NCBI GenBank assembly: GCA_964546145.1
Contig: CAZJIU010000037.1
Span: 1 to 20,753, forward strand
Length of the DNA stretch: 20,753 bases
Reading direction: 5' to 3'
From: CAZAKO01 sp964546145
Lineage (GTDB): Bacteria; Fidelibacterota; UBA2242
In this document: one piece after another, positions 13,704 to 20,753 of the stretch
Position numbering within the stretch: position 1 is the stretch's first letter
How the letters are laid out: the number at the start of each line of letters is the position of its first letter
Made by a program: the position numbers and the translations under genes
Notes under the pieces: model-generated
What the model saw: the letters and a program-made list of their open reading frames with translations, nothing else
The model's database searches: none
What the model was told of the DNA's origin: nothing

Positions 13704-15632
13704 TTACCGGTTCAGGACCATCTTTTGGACTTTTTCCAGGGAGCGACCGTTATTCTTGACCTGGAGTTTATAGAAATAAATACCGGATGGTGCTAAGCCT
13801 CCGTTATCCGTCAATCCATCCCAGCTTTGCACATATTGTCCACTCGTTTTATTGTCTGCTAGTAAAGTCCGGATTTGCTGTCCCCGAATATTATAGATTG
13901 TCAATGAAACATAAGCCGAAACCGGCAGATTGAATTGGATTGTGGTAGTAGCATTGAAAGGATTGGGGTAATTCTGGTTCAGACTGAAATTATTGGCAAG
14001 TGAGCCTATTTCCTCATCCTGCGGGGCAATAGCGTTTGTCACAAAAACGCTGACCAGTTCGATACCATCGCCGGTTCCTAAGTTTTTGGTATACTTTTTA
14101 TCCACCGCATTGTTCCAGTGCTCATGAACGCCCATACTGCGGGGTAGAGGAGTACCATCATTTTCTGGATCGTAAATTATATCGCTGGGCCAATTTGTGG
14201 AATCGGCAGCTTGATGCAGGTAATCATCAACTGCGGCAAAATGCGGATAAGGTCCCTTGTCGCCGTTGGGAGCGCCGCCTTCGGTTGGATGGTTCTCATC
14301 GAATTCATAATACAGGAAATCAAATCCCACCGACTCAATTGCCACCGGGTCCTGAGAGAGAAATAATGAAGACGGCCAGTCGTTATTAAAGGGAGGCATG
14401 CGCCATTTGATTGGTGGATGACCCCAATTGACCGAACTCCAGATTCCGTCTACGAGGTAGAGGATTGTTTTCCCGCCCAGGTCTTTGTGTCCCATAATAT
14501 CAACAAAGCAGCGATAAACGCCATAGTTACCTTGGGTCACCTCGCCGTCGGCTTCCGGACAGGGCAGGCTGGGATGCCACTGCCAGGCACCATCGGTATA
14601 GGGAGCAGTTGTACCGAAGTGATTTTTACAGCAGAGCGAAATGCCAGCCCGATGATGTTTTTTGAGGACCGGTATATTAATCATGTAGGCGGCGTCTATA
14701 TAACATTGAGGCAATGGATCACTAACTGAGCCATCGGCGGCAAACATGACGTTTTCTGCCGTTGGTGGAGTAGCTGTCATACCATTACCCCAATATTTTA
14801 CATTCGGAAAGGCAGTCTCGCATTTGTCAAGATAATATTCCATTGATGGCTTGGGCCACCAGCCGCCACCGTAACTCATATGACTGGGATCGCCAATGCC
14901 GATGTCTGCCTGAGCTACACCGGCGGCGTTGGTCAGTTGATCCAAAATTGCGTAACAAAGTTGGGGGCAAGTATTGATATTAGCAGCGGAGTTGGTGTTG
15001 CCCTCCCCATTCAGGTTGATTTTGATGACGATCTTTTCTCCGGCGGTATAGCCAACATCACCTTTGCCATGATTCTGGTTGTAGTAATGGAAGATGGCAT
15101 TCCAGGCAGCAGCATCGCTGGTTTCGCCGGTCATATTCTGGAGTCCTTTGGAAAGCATATTACTGATAACGGACTGATTAGCGTTGTCATCCTGAAACCA
15201 ATAGTCGTTCTGGTTGTTCTGGCAGGTTTCGTCGGTCGCATCATGATTGTAGACCCAAACCACCCGACCGGGGTAAATACCTTTACCGGTTCCCATCGGC
15301 TGGTTGGGTTCTTCGAGGGTTGTTTTGGTAACTGCGTACAGCTTTTTGTTGTTCTGCATATGGGAAAATAATCCCAGAGCTATGGCAACAAAAAGGGCAA
15401 CTGCAAACATGACGTAGCGGGATTCATACAGATATTTCCTGGCTTTTTTGAAAAACAGGATTGATGAAAGCAGTGTCATAATATAGATAACAAATGACGA
15501 AGCAATTGGTGCCGCTACCCGCATGCAGGGATAAGTAGCCCGGCTGGGCTTGGGAATAACCCGGACGAGAAACCAGATCAGTGAACCAGTTCCGATAACC
15601 GGGAACAATAACTTTTGGAAAAACTTTTTCAT
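13704..15632 (-). CDS. DUF362-domain protein with N-terminal membrane segments and a T9SS type A sorting domain
   Basis: The 642-residue protein has three predicted membrane segments at the N-terminus (about 9-27, 42-62, 74-90), with a conserved-looking PKPSRATYPCMRVAAP stretch between the first two. The central DUF362 domain (about 195-490) is recognisable from KIVIKINLNGEGNTN, IGIGDPSHMS, INIPVLKKHHRAGISLCCKNHFGT and the late DPVAIESVGFDF. The C-terminal part (about 545-642) is a textbook Por/T9SS type A sorting domain: NYPNPFNATTTIQF, IYNIRGQQIRTL, SGIYFYKLQ. AGGAG before the ATG supports the start. DUF362 has no firmly established function. T9SS cargo is normally exported by a cleavable signal peptide, so the multi-span N-terminus is odd. 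Confidence 0.85.
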   Translation of the reverse strand: MKKFFQKLLFPVIGTGSLIWFLVRVIPKPSRATYPCMRVAAPIASSFVIYIMTLLSSILFFKKARKYLYESRYVMFAVALFVAIALGLFSHMQNNKKLYAVTKTTLEEPNQPMGTGKGIYPGRVVWVYNHDATDETCQNNQNDYWFQDDNANQSVISNMLSKGLQNMTGETSDAAAWNAIFHYYNQNHGKGDVGYTAGEKIVIKINLNGEGNTNSAANINTCPQLCYAILDQLTNAAGVAQADIGIGDPSHMSYGGGWWPKPSMEYYLDKCETAFPNVKYWGNGMTATPPTAENVMFAADGSVSDPLPQCYIDAAYMINIPVLKKHHRAGISLCCKNHFGTTAPYTDGAWQWHPSLPCPEADGEVTQGNYGVYRCFVDIMGHKDLGGKTILYLVDGIWSSVNWGHPPIKWRMPPFNNDWPSSLFLSQDPVAIESVGFDFLYYEFDENHPTEGGAPNGDKGPYPHFAAVDDYLHQAADSTNWPSDIIYDPENDGTPLPRSMGVHEHWNNAVDKKYTKNLGTGDGIELVSVFVTNAIAPQDEEIGSLANNFSLNQNYPNPFNATTTIQFNLPVSAYVSLTIYNIRGQQIRTLLADNKTSGQYVQSWDGLTDNGGLAPSGIYFYKLQVKNNGRSLEKVQKMVLNR

Positions 15633-16019
15633 GCTTTTACTCCTATCACAAAACTCACAAAACGCTCGTAATATAAAAATTTATGTCACTAATAATAATG
15701 GAAAATTTTTCGAGCAGTCTTACAGACAGATTTATGTTTACCAGATCACATATATTCAGGCAAATTATTAGATTTGGATTGGAAATATTCGTTACAATGC
15801 GCGATGATGAATTCAATGAATCTGAAATGATGTCGGAGTGACCCTGACTGATTCTTTAAAGAAATAATTGATTGCCGATAGGTTATAAGTATGACCGGTT
15901 CGAGTGGAATCCATAAAAGAAGTGTAAATATTATCCACTTCAGCAAGTAATTGATTATCACAATATAGCCGATAATACCAGACTTGGTTGTCTGGATTAT
16001 TGGTGTCTGATGGGATGCT
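15633..16019. other. Intergenic region without a supported gene
   Basis: These 387 bases contain the upstream region of the DUF362 gene (AGGAG ribosome binding site 8 nt before it), a perfect 12-bp palindrome TTCTTTAAAGAA (15852-15863), and the hairpin at 15972-16000. An open frame of 71 codons on the minus strand (15746-15961) has no ribosome binding site or recognisable features and is not accepted as a gene. Confidence 0.6.
15972..16000 (-). terminator. Hairpin after the EF-hand-like lipoprotein gene, possible terminator
   Basis: Arms ATAAT-A-CCAGAC (15972-15983, with one bulged A) and GTCTGG-ATTAT (15990-16000) form an 11-bp stem around a 6-nt loop, about 20 nt after the stop codon of the minus-strand gene ending at 16020. 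No U-tract follows on the minus strand, so termination is a guess and 3'-end protection is equally possible. Confidence 0.4.
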
Positions 16020-16676
16020 CTATTTTTCCTTGACCAGAATCACGCTATTGACTTTAATCAACCCGTTTTTTCGGAGGCCGGTTTCGATCGCCTCGGCATA
16101 TTTGGCCTGGAGCTTTTCTAATGTCTCTGTCCCTTTGAGAATTTTATCCAGGTTACCGTCGGCATCTCCGTCAAGCGCGACAGTTATCGTTGGTGCAATC
16201 ACGGGTTGCTTATGAGTGATTTTAAATTCATTGAAGGGGTTGGCGCCAGCTGGGCGAAAAGTTTTGATTTCGATGTAGAAATTGGGATCATCATATACAT
16301 ATTTGTGGTTTTCGGGAGATCGTTCCTGCAGCTTGTTTTCCTGACTGAGCATCAGCAAACCATAATCGTAAATTTTTTGGGCTTCAGCCAGCTCGATGTT
16401 GCCGATTGTTATCCGGTCAATGATGCGGTCCTGATCAAAGTCTATCGCCAGAAATTTATCGCTGAGGAGCTCGTTGTATGATAGGCTATTGTCAGAAGAT
16501 GTAATAGACCGAATCCGGTAAACTTCATCATTTAAGGTGAAGCGATATTGAGCGGCGGTGACGGTTGGCTTGGTGCTGGCACAACTGTAGAGCAAGCACA
16601 GGAGAGTCAGCAATCCGATTGAGGCAACGGCGGTCAAGCAAGCGGAAAATGAATTATTAGCACTTACTTTTGTCAT
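16020..16676 (-). CDS. Lipoprotein with two EF-hand/dockerin-like calcium loops, otherwise unknown
   Basis: The 218-residue product has a basic then hydrophobic N-terminus (1-31) and a lipobox L-Y-S-C with the lipidated Cys at 32. Two acidic loops stand out: D79-F-D81-Q-D83-R-I-I-D87 and D169-G-D171-A-D173-G-N-L-D177, the second matching the DxDxDGxxD calcium-loop consensus of EF-hands and dockerins exactly. I do not recognise the overall family, and the 90-residue spacing does not fit a dockerin. It has a strong ribosome binding site (AGGAG, 9 nt before the ATG). It follows the GH5 gene on the same strand with a 167-nt gap, so co-transcription is possible but not shown. Calcium binding is inferred from the motif only. 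Confidence 0.75.
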   Translation of the reverse strand: MTKVSANNSFSACLTAVASIGLLTLLCLLYSCASTKPTVTAAQYRFTLNDEVYRIRSITSSDNSLSYNELLSDKFLAIDFDQDRIIDRITIGNIELAEAQKIYDYGLLMLSQENKLQERSPENHKYVYDDPNFYIEIKTFRPAGANPFNEFKITHKQPVIAPTITVALDGDADGNLDKILKGTETLEKLQAKYAEAIETGLRKNGLIKVNSVILVKEK

Positions 16677-16765
16677 TGATTCTTCTCCTTTTATTTTGGT
16701 GGCTATAATTTAAATCTGTTCAAGAAAAAACACATGCTAAATGGAGAAGCGGGAAAATTTTAAGC

Positions 16766-16780
16766 ACCTGCATATCAGGT
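16766..16780 (-). other. Small hairpin between the GH5 and lipoprotein genes
   Basis: ACCTG (16766-16770) pairs with CAGGT (16776-16780) around a 5-nt loop, followed on the minus strand by an A/T-rich stretch. It lies about 65 nt after the GH5 stop and could be a weak terminator; the stem is short. Confidence 0.25.
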
Positions 16781-16843
16781 CAGTGAAGTCAGGTATTGAT
16801 CAAAAGACTTACCGTTAATTTGCCAGTGATATGAGTATCTTCT

Positions 16844-17953
16844 TCACTTGCCAGTTAAAATAGTGACAAGATTTTGATCTGGCAAACCTTTTTCGTCAAC
16901 TATGGGAAAATCACCTTTATAGCACCAGTGACAGTAGGCAATTTTGTTCTTTTTGAAAATCTCGCAGATATCCCGATACCAGCGCAGGCGTATCTCATTG
17001 GGAATCGTCGGATAGACTCCGAATTCGCCGCAACACAGCGGCAACTTTAATTTTCTTGCGATTTCGATTGCCGGAAGCATTTCCTGCTCGAGGATCTGCT
17101 GATCAAAGTAGCCGTTGGCGTAACTGCGCATTGCCTCAACGGTTGCAGCCGAGAGTTGCTTATAATTAGTTGTATCCACAATCAGTCCGGGATAATTGAC
17201 CGGTCCGGTATATTCGGCAACGGGACCCCAGGGGGCCAGATGATGAGTCAGCGCCATGGGCGTGTAGAAATGAAAACTGAGGATGATGTTTGGGTCGTTT
17301 TGGGGCACTTTTAAATCGGGAAAGGTAGAGGGAATCTGCCAGCGATTAGAGCCGATGACAATCACCCGGCCTGGCTCCTTTTTGCGAAGCTCGGATATTA
17401 CTTTGTTGAGGACCTTATTCCAATCCTCAGGATCGTCGGCAACAGCCTCATTTAGAATTTCGTAAGCAACCGTATTGTTGGGGTACTGACCGAGTTCTTC
17501 GGATAGCTGCAGCCATAGGTTGACCAGTTTCTCCTGTTCGGCAGGATTGGTCCATAAAGGATTGGAATCGGCAATGAAGTGATGAGCACGGATGATATGC
17601 AGGTCAACGATAGTGCGCAATTTTGCGGCAATTGCCCATTGAATGGCGTTGTGCAGCAGTTCGAAAGCTGCGGCTTCCTTGTTTCCGGTTGAGTCCCAGA
17701 GCTGCTCCTCATCAACCGGCAATCTGACATGATCGAAGCCCATTGCTGCAATGTTCTCAAAGTCGGCATTGGTGATATAATTTCTGCGAGTGTCGCCGCG
17801 CTTATCACTCTGGGATAACCAGTGACTGACGTTGACGCCCGAACGGATAACGAACCCGTCAGTCAAAGCAGTTGATTCCTTTTTTGAGCCACAGGTTAAA
17901 GCGAGAATTCCAATCAATCCAATTGACAATAGCCTGAAAATATTGCTAACCAT
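16844..17953 (-). CDS. Glycoside hydrolase family 5 (cellulase-type) lipoprotein
   Basis: The 369-residue retaining glycosidase of the GH5 TIM-barrel clan probably cleaves beta-1,4-linked glucan or a related polysaccharide at the cell surface. Visible signature positions: RSGVNVSHWLS (37-47), the strand with R77 (GFDHVRLPVD), H119 in VDLHI, the acid/base Glu169 in YEILNEAV, H228 and Y230 in SFHFYTP, the nucleophile Glu310 in CGEFGVYP, and W343 in HWCYKGDF. The signal peptide ends in a lipobox-like LALTC (Cys21), so it is probably membrane-anchored; the -3 residue is Ala, which is not ideal. Length is normal for a single catalytic domain and there is no carbohydrate-binding module. GGGGGT precedes the ATG. 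Substrate is uncertain among GH5 subfamilies. Confidence 0.88.
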   Translation of the reverse strand: MVSNIFRLLSIGLIGILALTCGSKKESTALTDGFVIRSGVNVSHWLSQSDKRGDTRRNYITNADFENIAAMGFDHVRLPVDEEQLWDSTGNKEAAAFELLHNAIQWAIAAKLRTIVDLHIIRAHHFIADSNPLWTNPAEQEKLVNLWLQLSEELGQYPNNTVAYEILNEAVADDPEDWNKVLNKVISELRKKEPGRVIVIGSNRWQIPSTFPDLKVPQNDPNIILSFHFYTPMALTHHLAPWGPVAEYTGPVNYPGLIVDTTNYKQLSAATVEAMRSYANGYFDQQILEQEMLPAIEIARKLKLPLCCGEFGVYPTIPNEIRLRWYRDICEIFKKNKIAYCHWCYKGDFPIVDEKGLPDQNLVTILTGK

Positions 17954-18385
17954 GTTTACCCCCTATTAGTTTCTTGTTATTAATTTATCACAAATCGTGA
18001 TTACGGCAAGTCCTGAACGTAAGTTTAATGTAGTAAATTATTACCGACCGGGTTGCCGAAATCAATATCGTGTAATTTTCCATTTCCGGATTTGAGGTAG
18101 TGCAACAGATAAATTGAATTTATTTTTCTTCATGGGATTGTCATAGTCAAATTGCCGGTAATATTAAGAAGTTCTGTGACGGAGCGCAATGTTTTTATTG
18201 ATTAGAGGAATTCGGCATTTGCTGAAACGGACTTTCTCCTGAAAAACCTTGCCTTTTGGTCGGTGATTTATTAAATATAAGGCAAAGTAAATTTTGGTAA
18301 ACAAACGTGTCTTAGCTATTCAAAGTCTCTTATTTTAGCAGGTAAGCTGGGTTGCCTTTTTTACTACTTGACAGGATGTACCACG
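17954..18385. promoter_or_regulatory. Divergent intergenic region with alternative leader hairpins and a short terminator-like stem
   Basis: No gene is seen in these 432 bases. Upstream of the plus-strand gene, TTGCCTT (18249-18255) can pair with AAGGCAA (18279-18285), which could instead pair with a second TTGCCTT (18352-18358). A third stem, AGGTAA (18340-18345) with TTGCCT (18352-18357; one G-U), is followed by six T (18357-18362), a short intrinsic-terminator shape just before the gene. TTGACA (18368-18373) and TAGGAT (18391-18396) with 17-nt spacing then form a promoter-like pair overlapping the proposed start region. Confidence 0.45.
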
Positions 18386-20590
18386 GTGATTAGGATAGTA
18401 CAATTAAGTAAAAAGTTTATCAATTTTTCAAAGTTGATCATAATGGGAGTGGTTCTCCTCGTTCAGAACAGTTTGGCCCAGATGAGCAATATTGCGGTGC
18501 TGAATTTTACTGCCCGGAATGTTACCGAGGTTGAAGCCCAGGTAGTTTCCGATCGCATTCGGATAGCAATGAAAAATACCGGGAAATTCACCATAATCGA
18601 GCGCAACCTTATGGATAAGCTGCTGGGTGAGCAGCGATTCCAGCAGTCCGGTTGCGTCGAATCGGGCTGCATGGTTGAGGTAGGCAAATTACTGTCGGTC
18701 AAACAGATTGTCGGGGGCAGCGTCTCCCGTGTTGGATCGCAGCTGGTTGTCGAAGCGAAGCTGGTTGATGTTCAGACCGGCGAGATGCTGAAAAGTGTAA
18801 TCAAGGATTATACCGGACCGTACGAAATGCTGCTATCGCAGGTAGTGCCAGCGGTTGTCAGTGAGCTATCCCAGGAAGAGTTATTGGAGACCATTAGGCC
18901 AAAGAAGAATATTGCCCTGATGGAATTTGTTGCGCGCGGGCTAAGTGAGACAGAAGCGGCAATTATATCTGACAGAATTCGCTTGGAGATGAAAAACACC
19001 GGGGTATTCAATGTCATTGAGCGGGAGATGATGAATGCCATCCTCAAGGAGCAATCCTTTCAGCAGAGTGGCTGCACTGAATCGGAATGTCTGGTTGAAG
19101 TCGGGCAGCTGCTGGCGGTCGAGAAAATGGTTGGCGGCAGCATTTCCAAGGTAGGTAATCTGTTTGTCATTGAAGCCCGGATCATCGATGTCAAGACCGG
19201 CAGTATTGATTACAATGTTGCCGAGGACTATTCCGGACCAATTGAATTGCTTTTGGTTAATGTCACCAAGAAGGTAGCTCAAAGACTCGCCGGGCAGGAA
19301 CCTTCGGGACCTTCTGCTCCTATGCCAGTCTCTGCCGGTCAGGCGGATTTAATCGTGAATTCGACACCGGCGGGTGGAGTAATCTATTTCGATGGTGCTC
19401 CCCTGAATAAAATGACGCCCTCGACATTTAAGGGGATGCCGACCGGTCAGCATAAGATCAAGGTCGAAAAGGGCGAGCTGTTTGCCGAGGAAACAGTCGA
19501 ATTGATTGATCGGAAACTAAGCACGATAAATTTAGTTCTGAAGGAGAAGAGTTATTCTTTGATTATCTACTCCAATCCGTCTGGCGCAACGGTCCGGATC
19601 GGTAGTCGGGTTGTAGGGCAAACCCCAAAGGAGTATACCTTTAAGCAAACCGAAGCTCCCCTTGAGGTAATTATTCTAAAAGAAGGATTTTTCCCCGATA
19701 CTTCGCGCATTGCCGGGGAATTGCAGCTGGTGTCCCGGATTGATGCCCAGCTGGAACCCGGCGGGGTAATTAATATCAATACCAATCCGGCAGCAGATGT
19801 TTATCTCAATGGTAAAAAGAGAGCAACGACTCCCTATCAATCGGGAATGATACGATTCGGCAAATATGATATTGAATTACACAAGGTCAATTATCAGCCG
19901 GTTTCTTTTAGTTTGGAGATATCCGCTACAAGACCGGTTGTTAATATATCAAAAGATTTGAGTCTACTGAATGGTGAGCTGGCATTTGCAATCCAGCCAG
20001 CGGGAGCAGCTGTATTTGTGGACGATCAACCAGTGACAATTTCACTGGGTAAGAATTTTAAAATTCCCTATGGGATTCATCAAATCAAGGTTAAAAAGCG
20101 CGGCTTCTATACCCATAAGAGTGATTTCAACCTGTCTAAATCCAGTGTTCAAAATCTTGACGTAAAGTTGCTGATGAAATCAAAAGGCAAAGCCCGTTTA
20201 GTGTCGACATTTATCCCCGGATCTGGACAGATGTACTATGGTACTTATGGAAAGGGAGTAATCATTGCCGGGATCACGGCCGGTCTGGTTTACAGCACCT
20301 ATTATTTCAATGCGGAATTCGGCCAGAGCTGGAATCAGTTTAATGTTGACCTGGTGAATTATCGCAAGGCTACAACCGTAGCGGAGATTGAGCGAACCAG
20401 ACAAATCAAGGATGACAGTTACGCCCTTGCTTTAAAAAACAGGAATATTACCCTTTATTCTATGGGTGCACTGGGGCTGGTCTGGTTGTATAATATCTGG
20501 GATTCCGGACATAATTTTAAAAATATAAGTAGGAACGTCGAGATAATTTCGGGTGCATCCGGCTTGATTCAATTCTCTTATCGGTTTTGA
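18386..20590 (+). CDS. Duplicated CsgG-like domain protein with four PEGA repeats and a C-terminal DUF5683-like membrane module
   Basis: The product is about 734 residues from the GTG at 18386 (AGGA 9 nt upstream); the frame is open to a TTG at 18368 and an ATG at 18443. The GTG gives a basic, cleavable-looking signal peptide ending ...VQNSLAQ. Then come two tandem CsgG/TolB-N-like domains (about 33-165 and 174-304), which I align ungapped over 127 residues with 68 identities; each has SDRIR, MKNTG-F, FQQSGC-ES-C and V-DVxTG. Four PEGA beta-repeats follow (about 321-386, 390-456, 461-525, 528-596), and finally a hydrophobic C-terminus with STFIPGSGQMYYGTYGKGVIIAG, like DUF5683-type modules. 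CsgG-like domains form or bind outer-membrane assemblies, and PEGA repeats are surface and peptidoglycan-proximal. The function is unknown, but it is an envelope protein. A lipoprotein gene follows closely. Confidence 0.82.
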   Translation: MIRIVQLSKKFINFSKLIIMGVVLLVQNSLAQMSNIAVLNFTARNVTEVEAQVVSDRIRIAMKNTGKFTIIERNLMDKLLGEQRFQQSGCVESGCMVEVGKLLSVKQIVGGSVSRVGSQLVVEAKLVDVQTGEMLKSVIKDYTGPYEMLLSQVVPAVVSELSQEELLETIRPKKNIALMEFVARGLSETEAAIISDRIRLEMKNTGVFNVIEREMMNAILKEQSFQQSGCTESECLVEVGQLLAVEKMVGGSISKVGNLFVIEARIIDVKTGSIDYNVAEDYSGPIELLLVNVTKKVAQRLAGQEPSGPSAPMPVSAGQADLIVNSTPAGGVIYFDGAPLNKMTPSTFKGMPTGQHKIKVEKGELFAEETVELIDRKLSTINLVLKEKSYSLIIYSNPSGATVRIGSRVVGQTPKEYTFKQTEAPLEVIILKEGFFPDTSRIAGELQLVSRIDAQLEPGGVININTNPAADVYLNGKKRATTPYQSGMIRFGKYDIELHKVNYQPVSFSLEISATRPVVNISKDLSLLNGELAFAIQPAGAAVFVDDQPVTISLGKNFKIPYGIHQIKVKKRGFYTHKSDFNLSKSSVQNLDVKLLMKSKGKARLVSTFIPGSGQMYYGTYGKGVIIAGITAGLVYSTYYFNAEFGQSWNQFNVDLVNYRKATTVAEIERTRQIKDDSYALALKNRNITLYSMGALGLVWLYNIWDSGHNFKNISRNVEIISGASGLIQFSYRF

Positions 20591-20598
20591 TCGGGAAA

Positions 20599-20753
20599 AT
20601 GAATAGAAGGAATTTTATACGGCTAATTTGTTTGATACTGTTTAGTATGATTATCATCATGCTGAACAGTTGTGATGTATTCAAAACTCCGGTCAGTAAT
20701 GAGAATCCCGATGATAATCCGCTTGATCCGACTAATCCTGAATACCAGCCGCC
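20599..20753 (+). CDS. Lipoprotein, 5' part only (runs off the window end)
   Basis: An ATG at 20599 opens a frame of 51 codons to the window end: MNRRNFIRLICLILFSMIII then MLNSC, a signal peptide with basic start and lipobox L-N-S-C (Cys at 25), followed by a Pro/Asp/Asn-rich linker, NENPDDNPLDPTNPEYQPP. Such NPLDP-NP-Y-PP linkers after the lipidated Cys occur at the start of surface lipoproteins in FCB-group bacteria, often ahead of Ig-like or PKD domains. It begins 8 nt after the preceding gene with only a weak GGGA upstream, so it is likely co-transcribed and perhaps translationally linked to it. Its full length and domains are outside the window. Confidence 0.7.
   Translation, partial: MNRRNFIRLICLILFSMIIIMLNSCDVFKTPVSNENPDDNPLDPTNPEYQP

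Noticed and set aside
15831..15864. A fourth copy of the hairpin repeat in the DUF362 upstream region
   Set aside because: Only scattered similarity (GGAGTGACC, GACTGATTC) without the GTCATTNCGA head or the stem; probably chance.
15890..15915. GGTTCGA-containing segment resembling a tRNA T-arm
   Set aside because: No acceptor stem, anticodon arm or CCA-compatible end can be built around it.
15746..15961. Open frame of 71 codons on the minus strand between the DUF362 and EF-hand lipoprotein genes
   Set aside because: No ribosome binding site, no recognisable motif, A/T-rich composition and no conserved neighbour; it looks like chance.
18368..18385. TTG start for the CsgG/PEGA gene at 18368
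   Set aside because: The TTG is part of a TTGACA promoter-like hexamer and lacks a ribosome binding site; the GTG at 18386 has AGGA at a plausible distance. Not fully excluded.

Overview
This window looks like chromosomal DNA from a Gram-negative bacterium, probably of the FCB superphylum (Bacteroidota/Ignavibacteria/Calditrichota/Cloacimonadota/Marinimicrobia-type lineages); I cannot place it more precisely. The evidence is a type IX secretion (Por) C-terminal sorting domain with the NYPNPFN signature, several lipoproteins with loose lipoboxes, outer-membrane beta-barrels ending in an aromatic residue, and PEGA/CsgG-like envelope proteins. A run of exactly 100 N (12879-12978) shows that it comes from a scaffolded draft or metagenome assembly. 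There is no phage, insertion sequence, CRISPR array, tRNA or rRNA that I can see.

Layout. (1) 112-2670, minus strand: a stand-alone methionine synthase (MetH) reactivation-domain protein followed by two tandem paralogous outer-membrane-type proteins of unknown family. (2) 2812-6208, plus strand: an iron-uptake operon led by a DtxR-type repressor with a near-perfect DtxR box in front of it, then feoA, feoB (TTG start, overlapping feoA) and a small FeoB-associated Cys-rich membrane protein. (3) 6209-6565: a convergent intergenic region holding three copies of a degenerate hairpin repeat and a terminator-like hairpin. (4) 12798 down to 6566, minus strand: a five-gene cell-envelope operon in the order TetR repressor, MMPL/RND transporter, LolA-like periplasmic protein, outer-membrane beta-barrel, and an isoprenylcysteine-methyltransferase-like integral membrane methyltransferase. 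It has a clear sigma70-type promoter and a TetR-type palindrome at the expected transcription start. (5) After the gap, minus strand: a two-gene unit of a DUF362 protein carrying a T9SS sorting domain and a carboxypeptidase-regulatory-like lipoprotein; then an EF-hand-like lipoprotein and a GH5 glycoside hydrolase lipoprotein. (6) 18386-20753, plus strand: a large protein with a duplicated CsgG-like domain, four PEGA repeats and a C-terminal membrane module, followed by the start of another lipoprotein gene cut by the window end.

How they work together. Iron(II) uptake (region 2) is self-contained and probably Fe-autoregulated. Region 4 encodes a pump, a soluble periplasmic carrier and an outer-membrane barrel, so it plausibly moves a lipid or other hydrophobic molecule across the envelope under TetR control; the cargo is unknown, and the membrane methyltransferase at its end is the most suggestive clue. 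Regions 1, 5 and 6 are mostly surface and envelope proteins without an assigned pathway.
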